Made by a program: the position numbers and the translations under genes
From: Streptomyces hygroscopicus
GTDB lineage: Bacteria; Actinomycetota; Actinomycetes; Streptomycetales; Streptomycetaceae
Assembly (NCBI RefSeq): GCF_026168105.1
Contig: NZ_LBMW01000001.1
Location: 372,001-436,000, forward strand
Length of the DNA: 64,000 bases
Reading direction: 5' to 3'
Shown: positions 1 to 7,892 of the stretch, piece by piece
Position numbering within the stretch: the first letter of the stretch is position 1
Layout: every line of letters begins with the position of its first letter
The notes under the pieces: model-generated
Seen by the model: only the letters and a program-made list of their open reading frames with translations
What the model was told of the DNA's origin: nothing
The model's database searches: none

Positions 1-1048
1 GACCGGCTGCAGTGAGCCGCTCCAGGGAGCCGAGCAGGCCCTCCTCGTCCGCGGCGAAGTCCGAGAGGCCCAGCTCGGCCATTCGCCGCACTCCTTCCGC
101 GCCGTGCCCCGGCAGAGGGCGGTATCCCACCACGGGCAGTCCGGCGGCGAGGGCCTGTACGGCGGTCTGCCCGGCGGCGTTGTCGACCAGTGCACCCGCC
201 GCGCGCATCAGGCCGGGCATGTCGGCGACCCAGCCGAGCGCGAAGACGCCCGGGACCCTGGACAGGCGTCTGTGGAGCCGCTCGTTGCGCCCGCACAGCA
301 CGAGTGGCAGATAGCCGTGCGCGGACAGCAGCCCGGCGGTCGCAGCGAGGCGGGAGCCCGCTCCCCAGGCACCAGCGGAGAGGAGCACAGGGGGGCACCC
401 AGGTGCGCGCCGGGTGAAGCACTCTGACCACTGCGCCGACCGGGGGGACGGGGCGAAGAACTCGGGTGCCACGACCGGACCGGTGGCTTCGGCCGGTGTG
501 GCGATGTCCTGGCGCACCTCTCGCACGGCCTCGTCCGTGAGACAGAAGTATCTGTCGTTGCCCGGGTGCAGCCACTGACGGTGCACGGCGAAGTCGATCA
601 GGAAGACCGCGCTCGGCACCTCCAGTCGCCCCAGAGACCTGAGGTGGCCGGTCAGCTGCGCGCCGAGGTGGAAGACGGGGAGCACGACGTCCGCGCCCGT
701 GCGGTCCACCAGTTTCCCCAGGCGGTCGCCGGCGAGTCCGGCCAGCGGAACACCGCTCGGACGGCGACCCGCCCCTCGGCGCAGGAACGCGTCGTAGAGA
801 GCGGCGTACGCCCACGGAAAATGCCGTACCGATGCCCGGTAACAGCGGCGCAGGCCGCCGCCCAGGCCGTACGGCAGCAGCCCGAGGACGTCCACGACGT
901 GCGCGTCATGGCCGCGCTCCCCCGCACGGCGGACCAGCTCGGCGGCCACGGTGTCATGGCCGGAACCCATGCTGGCGCTGAGGATCAGGATCCGCCGGCG
1001 GCCCGCGGACCGTCCGGCGGGGCCGACAGAACCGACAGATTCAGCCAT
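1..1048 (-). CDS. MGDG-synthase-like glycosyltransferase (3' end cut by window)
   Basis: Minus-strand frame starting at ATG 1048 and still open at base 1, so the C-terminus lies outside the window. The first 20 residues are a short polar leader, then the line RILILSASMGSGHDTVAAEL is the glycine-rich donor/acceptor loop of the MGDG synthase / MurG-like superfamily (PF06925 type), followed by a pattern of Rossmann-like strands. Near the visible end, LVDNAAGQTAVQALAAGLPVVG is the conserved nucleotide-sugar binding end of the C-terminal GT-B domain. Likely transfers a sugar from a nucleotide-sugar to a lipid or polyprenyl acceptor at the membrane; the substrate cannot be told. Divergent from the SDR gene, with about 217 bp between them. 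Family call is firm, function is inferred. Confidence 0.78.
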   Translation of the reverse strand, partial: MAESVGSVGPAGRSAGRRRILILSASMGSGHDTVAAELVRRAGERGHDAHVVDVLGLLPYGLGGGLRRCYRASVRHFPWAYAALYDAFLRRGAGRRPSGVPLAGLAGDRLGKLVDRTGADVVLPVFHLGAQLTGHLRSLGRLEVPSAVFLIDFAVHRQWLHPGNDRYFCLTDEAVREVRQDIATPAEATGPVVAPEFFAPSPRSAQWSECFTRRAPGCPPVLLSAGAWGAGSRLAATAGLLSAHGYLPLVLCGRNERLHRRLSRVPGVFALGWVADMPGLMRAAGALVDNAAGQTAVQALAAGLPVVGYRPLPGHGAEGVRRMAELGLSDFAADEEGLLGSLERLTAAG

Positions 1049-1265
1049 GGCTCACAGGGGCGTTTCACGGGTCACGGACGGCCTGGACGCGATGACGGAA
1101 AGACGCGGATCGCCAGCCGTCCCCCGAGACGTCGCGACCGCTCGCGTCGCCTGCCGTCGAGACGCAGGGGAAAATGTACGCATTGGTACCGATTGTCCCC
1201 TGCCGCGCTTTCCAAAACGTCACCCGCCCGTCCGGTGCCCGCCGTCGCAGCCGAGGTCAGCCGAC

Positions 1266-2150
1266 ATGTCTCATGCTCCCTCCCGTGCTGGATCCGCCTC
1301 CGTCCCTTCCTCTGACGCGCCGCCCACGGACTCCGACCCTCCCCCGGACGCGGCGTCCACGGACGCCAGTCCCTCGCTTCGCAGCACCGGGGACACGGCG
1401 GTTCACGGGGGTACGGCGCTCGTGACCGGCGCTTCCTCGGGCATCGGTGCCGCCGTCGCCCGTCGGCTGGCCGCCGAGGGCGACTGGCGCCTGGTGCTGA
1501 ACGGACGGGACGCGGCTCGACTGGCGCGTATCGCGGTCGAGGCCCCAGCCACCGTCTTCCCCGCGGATCTCACCCGTCCGGGTGCCGACCGGCAGCTGGC
1601 CGAGTTCGCCCTCGACCACCTCGGCCGGGTGGACCTGCTGGTGGCCTGCGCCGGCATCGGCTGGGCCGGTGACTTCAGTGCCATGCCCGCACATGCCATC
1701 GACGAGGTGATGGACGTCGATGTGCTCGCCACGATGCACCTCGTACGGCGTCTGCTCCCCCACATGGTCGAAGCCGGCGCCGGGCGTGTGGTGATCATCG
1801 GATCCTTCGCGGGCGCCGTCGGCGTGCGCGGCGAGGCCGTGTACTCCGCCGCCAAGGCGGCGCTCGCCACGTTCGCCGACGCCCTGCGCTACGAACTGCG
1901 CGGCACCGGCGTGGGTGTCACCCATGTCGTCCCCGGCGTGGTGGACACCCCGTTCTTCGAGCGTCGGGGCGTGCCCTACCGCCGGTCGAGGCCGAAGCCG
2001 GTGCCTCCCGAGCGCGTGGCGGACGCCGTCTGGACCGCCATCTCCCGGGGGCGCGACGAGATCTACGTTCCCGGCTGGCTGCGCCTGCCCGCGCGGGTGC
2101 GCGGCGCTGCGCCGGGTCTGTACCGGCGGCTCGCCGCCAGATTCGGATGA
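1266..2150 (+). CDS. Short-chain dehydrogenase/reductase
   Basis: 294 residues from ATG 1266. Residues 1-46 are a Ser/Pro/Asp-rich low-complexity leader that is not part of the SDR fold. The cofactor motif TGASSGIG is at 54-61, the CAG equivalent of NNAG is at 128-130, and the catalytic set is Ser180, Tyr193 and Lys197 (YSAAK). This is a classical NAD(P)-dependent SDR with intact catalytic residues. The C-terminal part, including RPKPVPPERVADAVW, resembles SDRs with a substrate-loop extension. The next gene starts 7 bp after its stop, so the two are probably co-transcribed. Substrate unknown. The real start might lie further inside because the leader is unusual, but no better in-frame ATG was seen. 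Confidence 0.85.
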   Translation: MSHAPSRAGSASVPSSDAPPTDSDPPPDAASTDASPSLRSTGDTAVHGGTALVTGASSGIGAAVARRLAAEGDWRLVLNGRDAARLARIAVEAPATVFPADLTRPGADRQLAEFALDHLGRVDLLVACAGIGWAGDFSAMPAHAIDEVMDVDVLATMHLVRRLLPHMVEAGAGRVVIIGSFAGAVGVRGEAVYSAAKAALATFADALRYELRGTGVGVTHVVPGVVDTPFFERRGVPYRRSRPKPVPPERVADAVWTAISRGRDEIYVPGWLRLPARVRGAAPGLYRRLAARFG

Positions 2151-2157
2151 GTGGCGG

Positions 2158-3084
2158 TTGAGCGCCCTCACCATCGGGCTCGCCCTGCTGGCCGCGCTCG
2201 CCAACGCTTCGGCGTCCGTTCTGCAGCGGCGAGCGGCGACGGACGAACCCGAAAGCGGCCACGGGGTGCGTCAGGCGGTGCGGTGGCTCGCGCGTGTGCT
2301 GCGGCGGCCGCACTGGCTGGCGGGTACCGGCCTGCTCGTGCTGTCGACCGTGCTGCAGGCGTCCGCCCTGGCCGTGGGCAGCCTGTCCGTCGTGCAGCCG
2401 CTGCTGGCCAGTGAGCTGCTGTTCACCCTGGCCGTCGGCAGTGTGGTCTTCCGCCGCCGCCCCGACAGCCGCACTTGGCTGGCGTTCACAGCCCTTGCTG
2501 TGGGCCTGGCCCTCTTCCTGGGGATGGCCGCGCCGTCCGCGGGCCGGCCCACGGTCCTGCCCGGGCGCTGGCCGGCGGCCGGAGCGGCGGTGCTGGGCGT
2601 CGTCGTCCTGCTCGTGGCCACGGCGCGCGGGGTGAAGGGGGCGCCGCGCGCCGTGCTGCTCGGGCTGTCGTCCGCCGTGTCGTTCGCCGCGACGGCGGCG
2701 CTGATGAAGGAGGTCATGGGACGGCTCAGTAGCGGTGTGGCCACCGTCTTCACGCAATGGCCGCCGTACGTCGCCGTCAGCACCGGAGCGGTCGGCTTCC
2801 TGCTGTTGCAGAGTGCTTTCCGCGCCGGGAGCCTGACGGCGTCCCAGCCGGCTCTCACCCTCGGTGACGCCGTGACCAGTGTGGCGCTTGGGTGGGCGCT
2901 GTTCGACGAGCGCATCGCCCTCGGGGTGCGCGTGGTGCCCGAGGTGATAGGGATCTTGCTCATCGGGGCGGGCAGCATCGGACTGGCGAGCGCGACATCG
3001 GGCGGCGCTGCGTGGGACACGGCGCCGGGAGGGCGGAACGGATCGGACCCCGGCGCCCAGGAGCGGGCGCCGCAGCGGTCGTGA
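2158..3084 (+). CDS. EamA/DMT-type membrane transporter
   Basis: 308 residues if started at TTG 2158, the only usable start codon upstream of the first membrane segment (no in-frame ATG or GTG nearby). About nine to ten hydrophobic helices alternate with short loops, ending in a charged, non-membrane tail of about 30 residues. The pattern matches DMT superfamily proteins such as the SMR/EamA-like permeases; Streptomyces has many with unknown substrates. It follows the SDR by 7 bp and is likely in the same operon. Its TGA at 3082-3084 is the first bases of the 158-bp duplicated segment. The start codon call is uncertain; the membrane call is firm. Confidence 0.72.
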   Translation: MSALTIGLALLAALANASASVLQRRAATDEPESGHGVRQAVRWLARVLRRPHWLAGTGLLVLSTVLQASALAVGSLSVVQPLLASELLFTLAVGSVVFRRRPDSRTWLAFTALAVGLALFLGMAAPSAGRPTVLPGRWPAAGAAVLGVVVLLVATARGVKGAPRAVLLGLSSAVSFAATAALMKEVMGRLSSGVATVFTQWPPYVAVSTGAVGFLLLQSAFRAGSLTASQPALTLGDAVTSVALGWALFDERIALGVRVVPEVIGILLIGAGSIGLASATSGGAAWDTAPGGRNGSDPGAQERAPQRS

Positions 3085-3396
3085 AACGGTGGCGCGGCGG
3101 TCGTGAGCCGGTGCTGTACGGGCGCCACGACGGCGCGTAGCAGGGCATCCTCACGGCCGGCCGCAGTCCGGCCCTCCGGGAGCGCACGGCCGCGTCGGGC
3201 CCACGCTGTCGGCGGCGTCAGGGCGCGACCTCGTCCACGTGAAACGGTGGCGCGGCGGTCGTGAGCCGGTGCTGTACGGGCGCCACGACGGCGCGTAGCA
3301 GGGCATCCTCACGGCCGGCCGCAGTCCGGCCCTCCGGGAGCGCACGGCCGCGTCGGGCCCACGCTGTCGGCGGCGTCAGGGCGCGACCTCGTCCAG
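3081..3396. repeat. 158-bp near-perfect tandem duplication
   Basis: Copy 1 is 3081-3238 and copy 2 is 3239-3396; they are identical at 157 of 158 positions, with only the last base differing (C versus G). The unit begins on the stop codon of the EamA gene and ends inside the last codons of the SRAP gene on the other strand, so the whole convergent intergenic region and the last six codons of SRAP are doubled. The near identity suggests a recent event. Confidence 0.97.
3155..3173. terminator. Hairpin between convergent genes, copy 1
   Basis: GGCCGG at 3155-3160 pairs with CCGGCC at 3168-3173 across a 7-base loop. It sits between the convergent EamA and SRAP genes, so it may end transcription in either direction. 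The same hairpin recurs at 3313-3331 because of the duplication. A second small stem, GCGCC/GGCGC, lies at 3122-3136 and again at 3280-3294. No U-tract follows, which is usual for Streptomyces. Inference from position and pairing only. Confidence 0.45.
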
Positions 3397-4119
3397 GAGA
3401 TGGGGCCCGTTGTTCCGGACGCTGTTGACGGCTGTCGAGACCGGCCGGGCGTCCAGGTGACCGTCCGCAGGCGGGGTCAGCAGGGCGCGGAGCCGGTCAG
3501 GGTCCTGGCGGCGTGGGTCGAGCCAGGCGTCGTAGTGCTCGGGGTGGAGGGCGAGCGGCATGCGCGGGTGGACACGGCCGGCCGCGTCGGTGGCCTCGGT
3601 GGTGATGATGGTGCAGGTCATCAGCCACGCGGCGGGATCGTCGTCGGGGCCGACCGCGGGGTCGCGCCAGTACTCGTACAGCCCGGCGAGGGCCAGTACC
3701 TGCCCGTCGGCGGGATGGATGAAGTAGGGCTGCTTGCGGGCCTTGCCCTGCTCGGGACGCGCGATCTGCTGCCACTCGTAGAACCCGTCAGCCGGCAGCA
3801 GACAGCGGCGTTGGACGAAGGCGCGTCGGAAGGCGGGCTTCTCATGCACCGTCTCCACCCGTGCGTTGATCATCTTCGCGCCGATCGTCGTGTCCTTCGC
3901 CCAGGACGGGACCAGACCCCAGCGCAGCGGACGCAACTGCCGCCGTGCGGAAACCTCGTGGTCCGCACCACGCGGTGTGCGCTCGAGGACGGCCCACACG
4001 TCGTCGGTCGGGGCGACGTTCCAGTTCGGCGTCAACGTCTCCTCGGGCCGCCAGTCGGTGACACGGAAGAACCGGGCCAAGTCCGCGGGGCTGCGGGTGG
4101 AGACGTATCGGCCGCACAT
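3376..4119 (-). CDS. SRAP-domain (YedK/HMCES-like) abasic-site protein
   Basis: 247 residues from ATG 4119, chosen because the initiator Met is followed by Cys2, the catalytic nucleophile that must sit at position 2 after Met removal (MCGRY). Family features visible: NWNVAPT, RWGLVPSWA, NARVET, the Glu of FYEW, and HPRMP with the catalytic His. SRAP proteins form a thiazolidine crosslink with abasic sites in single-stranded DNA and so protect replication forks. The longer reading from 4164 would bury Cys2 and is wrong. Convergent with the EamA gene; its last codons lie in the 158-bp duplication. Family call very secure. Confidence 0.93.
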   Translation of the reverse strand: MCGRYVSTRSPADLARFFRVTDWRPEETLTPNWNVAPTDDVWAVLERTPRGADHEVSARRQLRPLRWGLVPSWAKDTTIGAKMINARVETVHEKPAFRRAFVQRRCLLPADGFYEWQQIARPEQGKARKQPYFIHPADGQVLALAGLYEYWRDPAVGPDDDPAAWLMTCTIITTEATDAAGRVHPRMPLALHPEHYDAWLDPRRQDPDRLRALLTPPADGHLDARPVSTAVNSVRNNGPHLLDEVAP

Positions 4120-4285
4120 ACCGCCACTGTGCCATGGCGCCCGGAGCCACGGCCCGCTCACCACCGCGGGGGAAGCTCCGTCGGCGGCGACCGCACCCGG
4201 GGGGCCGCAGGCGCCGCTCCCCGTACCCGGCTCGGCCCCACGGTGGTGAGCAGCGGAACAGGGTTTTTCCGCGGATCCTGGAAAG

Positions 4286-4807
4286 GTGACACGTCAGGCC
4301 ACCCCGCAAGATCCGGATGCCGGGCGACCGGTCGACATCGCCCGGCCCGACTACACGGGCGCAGTTTACGGCTCGCTCCTGGCCGCCTCGGTCGTCGCCG
4401 GGACCAGCGCGGTCGGCCCCTACCCGCGTGTGGACCTCGTGCTGCTCCTGCTCAGCACCGGCGTGGTGTTCTGGGCCGCGCACGCCTACTCCGACTTCGT
4501 CGGCGACCGCCTGCTGCACAAGCCCCTCACCTGGGCGGAGGTCCGCCATGTCTGCGCCCGTCAGTGGCCTATCGCGCAGGCCTCCGTCCTGCCGGCCACC
4601 TCTGTGGCCCTCAGTCCGCTCCTGGGCCTGGGGCTGGTGGGAGCCGCCTGGCTGGCGCTCGGCATCTCCCTGGCCCAGCAGGTGTTCTGGGCCGGCACCG
4701 CGGCACGGCGGGCCGGTGCCTCCGCCCTCGTGGTGGTGTCCGTCAGCGCCGTCAACCTCGCGCTCGGCCTGGCCATCGTGGTCGCCAAGGTGGCGATCCA
4801 GCACTGA
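4286..4807 (+). CDS. Small integral membrane protein, function unknown
   Basis: 173 residues from GTG 4286 (GGAAAG sits directly before the start, so the spacing is tight and the start is provisional). After a 25-residue polar N-terminus there are four to five hydrophobic helices, with an acidic and His-bearing loop (WAAHAYSDFVGDRL) between them. No recognised motif beyond membrane topology. Such short, four-helix conserved proteins are common in Streptomyces and lack assigned roles. It is divergent from SRAP, with 166 bp between starts, and is followed by another membrane protein gene 132 bp downstream. Confidence 0.68.
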   Translation: MTRQATPQDPDAGRPVDIARPDYTGAVYGSLLAASVVAGTSAVGPYPRVDLVLLLLSTGVVFWAAHAYSDFVGDRLLHKPLTWAEVRHVCARQWPIAQASVLPATSVALSPLLGLGLVGAAWLALGISLAQQVFWAGTAARRAGASALVVVSVSAVNLALGLAIVVAKVAIQH

Positions 4808-4939
4808 TCACATTCACGCCTCCTCGATCGGGCGGTTCCTGTACTCCGACTCGCCGGTCCTCGGATGCCTCGTCCAACCGACCGCCGTAACCATGGACGC
4901 GTGGTCGTGGTCCCGGGCTGGGTTTGGCGAAGGGGTCCG

Positions 4940-5464
4940 GTGCTAAGAGGCCTGAGCATCGGACTTCCCGTCGGTGTCCTCTTCGGCGCGTTGGTGCTCG
5001 CCGAATCGGGATCAGGGCTGGGCGCGGCCCTGGTGGTCCTGGTGCTGAGCCCCTTCTACGGGATCAGGGGTGCCCGCCGGATGAGCAGAGCCTGGCCCGG
5101 AGCAAAGGGTCTGGCCCCCGCGGACCGGGGGGCGGTGGTGCGCGCGACCCGCTGCGGTGAGGACGTGGGCGAGGCCCGGCTGGCGTCGGCTGTCCTCGAG
5201 TACGGCGGCGGACTGCGCAGTGCCTCGGAACAGGGCCGCCTCTTCCCCTGGGTGGTCCTGCTCTTTTCCGTACTGGCCGTGGCTCTCGCGCTGAGCGACA
5301 CCTTCACGGGCTCGACCCGCCAGGCCCTGGTGTCGTGGCTGGTGGTCGCGTTGTTCCTCCTGGAACTGACCTGGTGGCCCAGGAAGCAGGCGCGCGTGAT
5401 GGCCAACGCGCAACGGGCGGAGCGGTTGGCCCGGCAGTCCCTGCGCGAGAGGTCGCTCGGCTGA
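4940..5464 (+). CDS. Small membrane protein, function unknown
   Basis: 174 residues from GTG 4940. This start is preferred to ATG 4865 because the SD-like GAAGGGG at 4929-4935 sits 4 bases before it and because residues after it begin a membrane helix. About four transmembrane helices with a central charged stretch of roughly 60 residues (RMSRAWPGAKG to EYGGGLRSASEQG) and a basic C-terminal tail. The fold resembles no family I can name. Ordinary codon use, so it is a genuine gene. It lies just upstream of a repeat-rich 447-bp gap. Confidence 0.66.
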   Translation: MLRGLSIGLPVGVLFGALVLAESGSGLGAALVVLVLSPFYGIRGARRMSRAWPGAKGLAPADRGAVVRATRCGEDVGEARLASAVLEYGGGLRSASEQGRLFPWVVLLFSVLAVALALSDTFTGSTRQALVSWLVVALFLLELTWWPRKQARVMANAQRAERLARQSLRERSLG

Positions 5465-5591
5465 ACGACACCCACGATGGTCCGCTCGCCGGGGAGCGCA
5501 GCTGGTGCCGGGGCGCGTCGCCGGCTCACCACGACGACGAGACCCGCCGCTGCCTTGCCGCGCCCTGGGGCGGGGTGACCCGTGTAGAGCT

Positions 5592-5753
5592 GCTTCTCAA
5601 GGCAGTTGCTTCTCCTGAATTCAGTAGCTCCTCAAGGCAGGCCCTCCTCAAGGCAGTAGCTCCTCTCAAGGCAGTAGCTCCTCAACACGGCTGCTCCTCA
5701 AGGCAGTAGCTCCTCAAAGCAACTACTTCTCAAAGCAGTTACTCCTCAAAGTG
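5592..5753. repeat. Degenerate ~16-bp tandem repeat array
   Basis: About ten imperfect copies of a unit close to GCTCCTCAAGGCAGTA run from 5592 to 5753, in the gap between two genes. Some copies are shortened or carry insertions (for example CTGAATTCAGTA in the second), and several end in AAAGCAGT/AAGTGATG. The array is less GC-rich than the flanks, which is striking in this genome. No coding frame is preserved. Role unknown. Confidence 0.85.
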
Positions 5754-5911
5754 ATGGAGTGCCAGCGCGCTTCGTTCTCAGGGCATTGCTCGGGCGGAGG
5801 ACACAAGACCTGTCCGGCCCATGGCTTCCGGGAGATTCTGATCGCGGCCTCGGGAGAACCTCCCGGCCCGTTCGGCCATCTGAAGGAGGGGACCCATGCC
5901 GTCTCAGGGTG

Positions 5912-7135
5912 ATGAGCGAGGGTCGGGAGCCGAAAGGAAGGCGTGTGCCGGTCATCAGTCAGCGAGTGCACTTGGTGTTGCTCGCCGCCTGGACAATCCT
6001 CTGGTTCGCCGTGGTCGAGCCGCACGGTGGTTTCTCCTGGCACTATCTGCGCGACGGCGGACAGCTGATCTACCAGGGCACCTCCGGCGGAGGGGACGGC
6101 GGTCTGAACCTGTACGCCCAACATCCGGAACTGCAGATGGGCCCCGTGAGTTTCCTCGTCGCGGGTCTGTTCAACCCCTTTCCGGGAGCCGACGGGCAGG
6201 CGCTGGCCGCCGCCCTGATGTCCCTGCTCGGCCTGGTGATCCTGGTACTGGCCGGGCGCAGCGCGGCCTGGCACTTCCTGGGCACCGGGACCAACCACCA
6301 GCGACTGCGGCAGCGCGTGCTGATCGCGGGCCTGGCCTTCATACCGATGTGGATCGAGGTCGCGGTCCGTTTCGGGCACCTCGATGACGTACTGGCGCTC
6401 TTCTTCACCGCCCTGGCCGTCCGCGCGGTCACCCGCGGCAACGCGGCCGCAACCGGCCTCTTCCTGGCCTTGGCCATGGACTCCAAGCCGACCGCACTGG
6501 CCTTCCTGCCGCTGCTCCTCGCACTGCCAAGGCATCAGTGGTTACGCGCGGTTCTGTGGTGCGCCGGTCTCGTGGCGCTGGCCTGGCTGCCCTTCTTCGT
6601 CGGCGCCCCGCACTCGTTCGCCGCGGCCCAGTTCACCATCCCCAACCAGCCCGCTTCCGCGCTGCGTTGGCTCGGTGTCGGCGATCCCGAGACCCCGCCC
6701 TGGGACCGCCCCGCTCAGGCAGCGCTGGGCCTGGCCCTCGGGTGCGTGGCTGTATGGCGCGGCCGATGGGCCGGTGTTGTCCTGCTCGGCGCCAACGCCA
6801 GGATCCTCCTCGACCCCAGCGTCTACACGTACTACACCGCTTCCGTTCTGCTGGGCACCCTGTTGTGGGACGTCATCGGGCAGCGGCGCCTGGTTCCCTG
6901 GTGGAGCTGGATCGCGCTCCTCGCCCTGTACGGGAGCGTCTTCGTCGTTCCCGACGACTCGGCCCGTGGTCTGATCCGTCTGGGCTTCGTGGCCGTCTCG
7001 ACCGTGTACGTCCTGTTCTGGCCAATAGGCGGCCGAAGCGAGCGGTCGCGGACGCGGGCCAGGCCGCGGCGGTCCGTCCTGCCTCTGTCGGGGCAGGACG
7101 AGACCGCAGCGCGGCCGAGCGGAAGCACCATGTGA
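5912..7135 (+). CDS. Polytopic membrane glycosyltransferase-like protein
   Basis: 407 residues from ATG 5912; GTG 5945 (SD-like AAAGGA 6 bases upstream) is an equally good alternative that removes 11 residues. Many hydrophobic helices with long loops, an early HYLRDGG after the first helix, and a repeated polar loop pattern. It resembles the GT-C type mannosyl/arabinosyl transferases (DUF2029-like) that use polyprenyl-phosphate sugars, but I see no diagnostic acidic motif to prove it. The membrane part ends near residue 375, followed by a basic tail. Convergent with the SRPBCC gene 40 bp downstream. Fold moderately sure, activity speculative. Confidence 0.55.
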   Translation: MSEGREPKGRRVPVISQRVHLVLLAAWTILWFAVVEPHGGFSWHYLRDGGQLIYQGTSGGGDGGLNLYAQHPELQMGPVSFLVAGLFNPFPGADGQALAAALMSLLGLVILVLAGRSAAWHFLGTGTNHQRLRQRVLIAGLAFIPMWIEVAVRFGHLDDVLALFFTALAVRAVTRGNAAATGLFLALAMDSKPTALAFLPLLLALPRHQWLRAVLWCAGLVALAWLPFFVGAPHSFAAAQFTIPNQPASALRWLGVGDPETPPWDRPAQAALGLALGCVAVWRGRWAGVVLLGANARILLDPSVYTYYTASVLLGTLLWDVIGQRRLVPWWSWIALLALYGSVFVVPDDSARGLIRLGFVAVSTVYVLFWPIGGRSERSRTRARPRRSVLPLSGQDETAARPSGSTM

Positions 7136-7175
7136 GCGGCCGGATGATCCGGCAGCGACGTTTGCGACGGGCGGC

Positions 7176-7652
7176 TCAGCGGGACGAGCCGGGGTCACCG
7201 GGCTTGATCCGTCCACGCCAGGCGCCGGATTCGCCTCCGCGGTGCTCGATGTACTCCTTGAATCGCCGCATGTCGCCCTTGACACGCCGGTCGATGATCC
7301 CGAGCATGTCCGCCGTCTTCTCCGCGGCTCCGCCGGGTTCGACGTCCATCACGAGTTCGACCCTGGTGTGGTTGTCGTCCAGGCGCTGGAAGCGGACCGT
7401 GCCCTTCTGCCGAGTGTCGCCGGCGGTGGTCCGCCAGGTGATCCGCTCGTCGGGGAGCTGGTCGACGATCTCGGTGTCGAACTCGCGCCGTACTCCGCTG
7501 ATCTTGGTGGTCCAGTGGTTGTGGCGGTCGTCGAGCTGCCTGACCTCCTCCACCCCCTCCATGAAGTTCGGGAACTCCTCGAACTGCGTCCACTGGTTGT
7601 AGGCGGTGTGGATCGGGACCTCGACTTCCACCGCTTCCTTGACCGTGCTCAT
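7176..7652 (-). CDS. SRPBCC / polyketide-cyclase-like protein
   Basis: 158 residues from ATG 7652, with a good SD (AAGGAG) 6 bases upstream. It opens with a charged VKEAVEVEVPIHTAYNQWTQ helix and strand, the start of the START/Polyketide_cyc2 fold, and keeps the conserved Pro/Asn positions (FPNFMEGVEEV). About 60 bp upstream are three direct repeats of a CTGTAAACGG-like element. This family is often annotated 'cyclase/dehydrase' or SRPBCC and has no single function. Convergent with the glycosyltransferase gene. Fold clear; role unknown. Confidence 0.85.
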   Translation of the reverse strand: MSTVKEAVEVEVPIHTAYNQWTQFEEFPNFMEGVEEVRQLDDRHNHWTTKISGVRREFDTEIVDQLPDERITWRTTAGDTRQKGTVRFQRLDDNHTRVELVMDVEPGGAAEKTADMLGIIDRRVKGDMRRFKEYIEHRGGESGAWRGRIKPGDPGSSR

Positions 7653-7741
7653 CTGCGACTCCTTCTCGCTGATCGACTGCGGCGGCACCGGGAAGGCGCC
7701 GCGTGGATCTCGGCACAGTGCGGCGGGTACCCAAGGAGCAG

Positions 7742-7788
7742 CCGTTTACAGATGAGGAGCACCCGTTTACAGGAGCGGCCCCTTACAG
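7742..7788 (-). promoter_or_regulatory. Direct repeats upstream of the SRPBCC gene
   Basis: Read on the minus strand, CTGTAAACGG occurs at 7772-7763 and 7751-7742, and a diverged copy (CTGTAAGG) at 7788-7781. The spacing is 21 bp for the two perfect copies and 16 bp for the third. They lie 90-136 bp before the SRPBCC start and 105 bp before the phosphatase gene on the other side, so they could serve either promoter. No known binding site is recognised. Confidence 0.5.
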
Positions 7789-7892
7789 GTGCGGCCTCCG
7801 GGGCGCGCGGCAGGAGAGACCGAGTCCCCGCCGGATCGCCTCCCGCGGGCATGCGGTGGCCGAGCGCACCCGAGCGAGGCAGGGTGGAAGGC

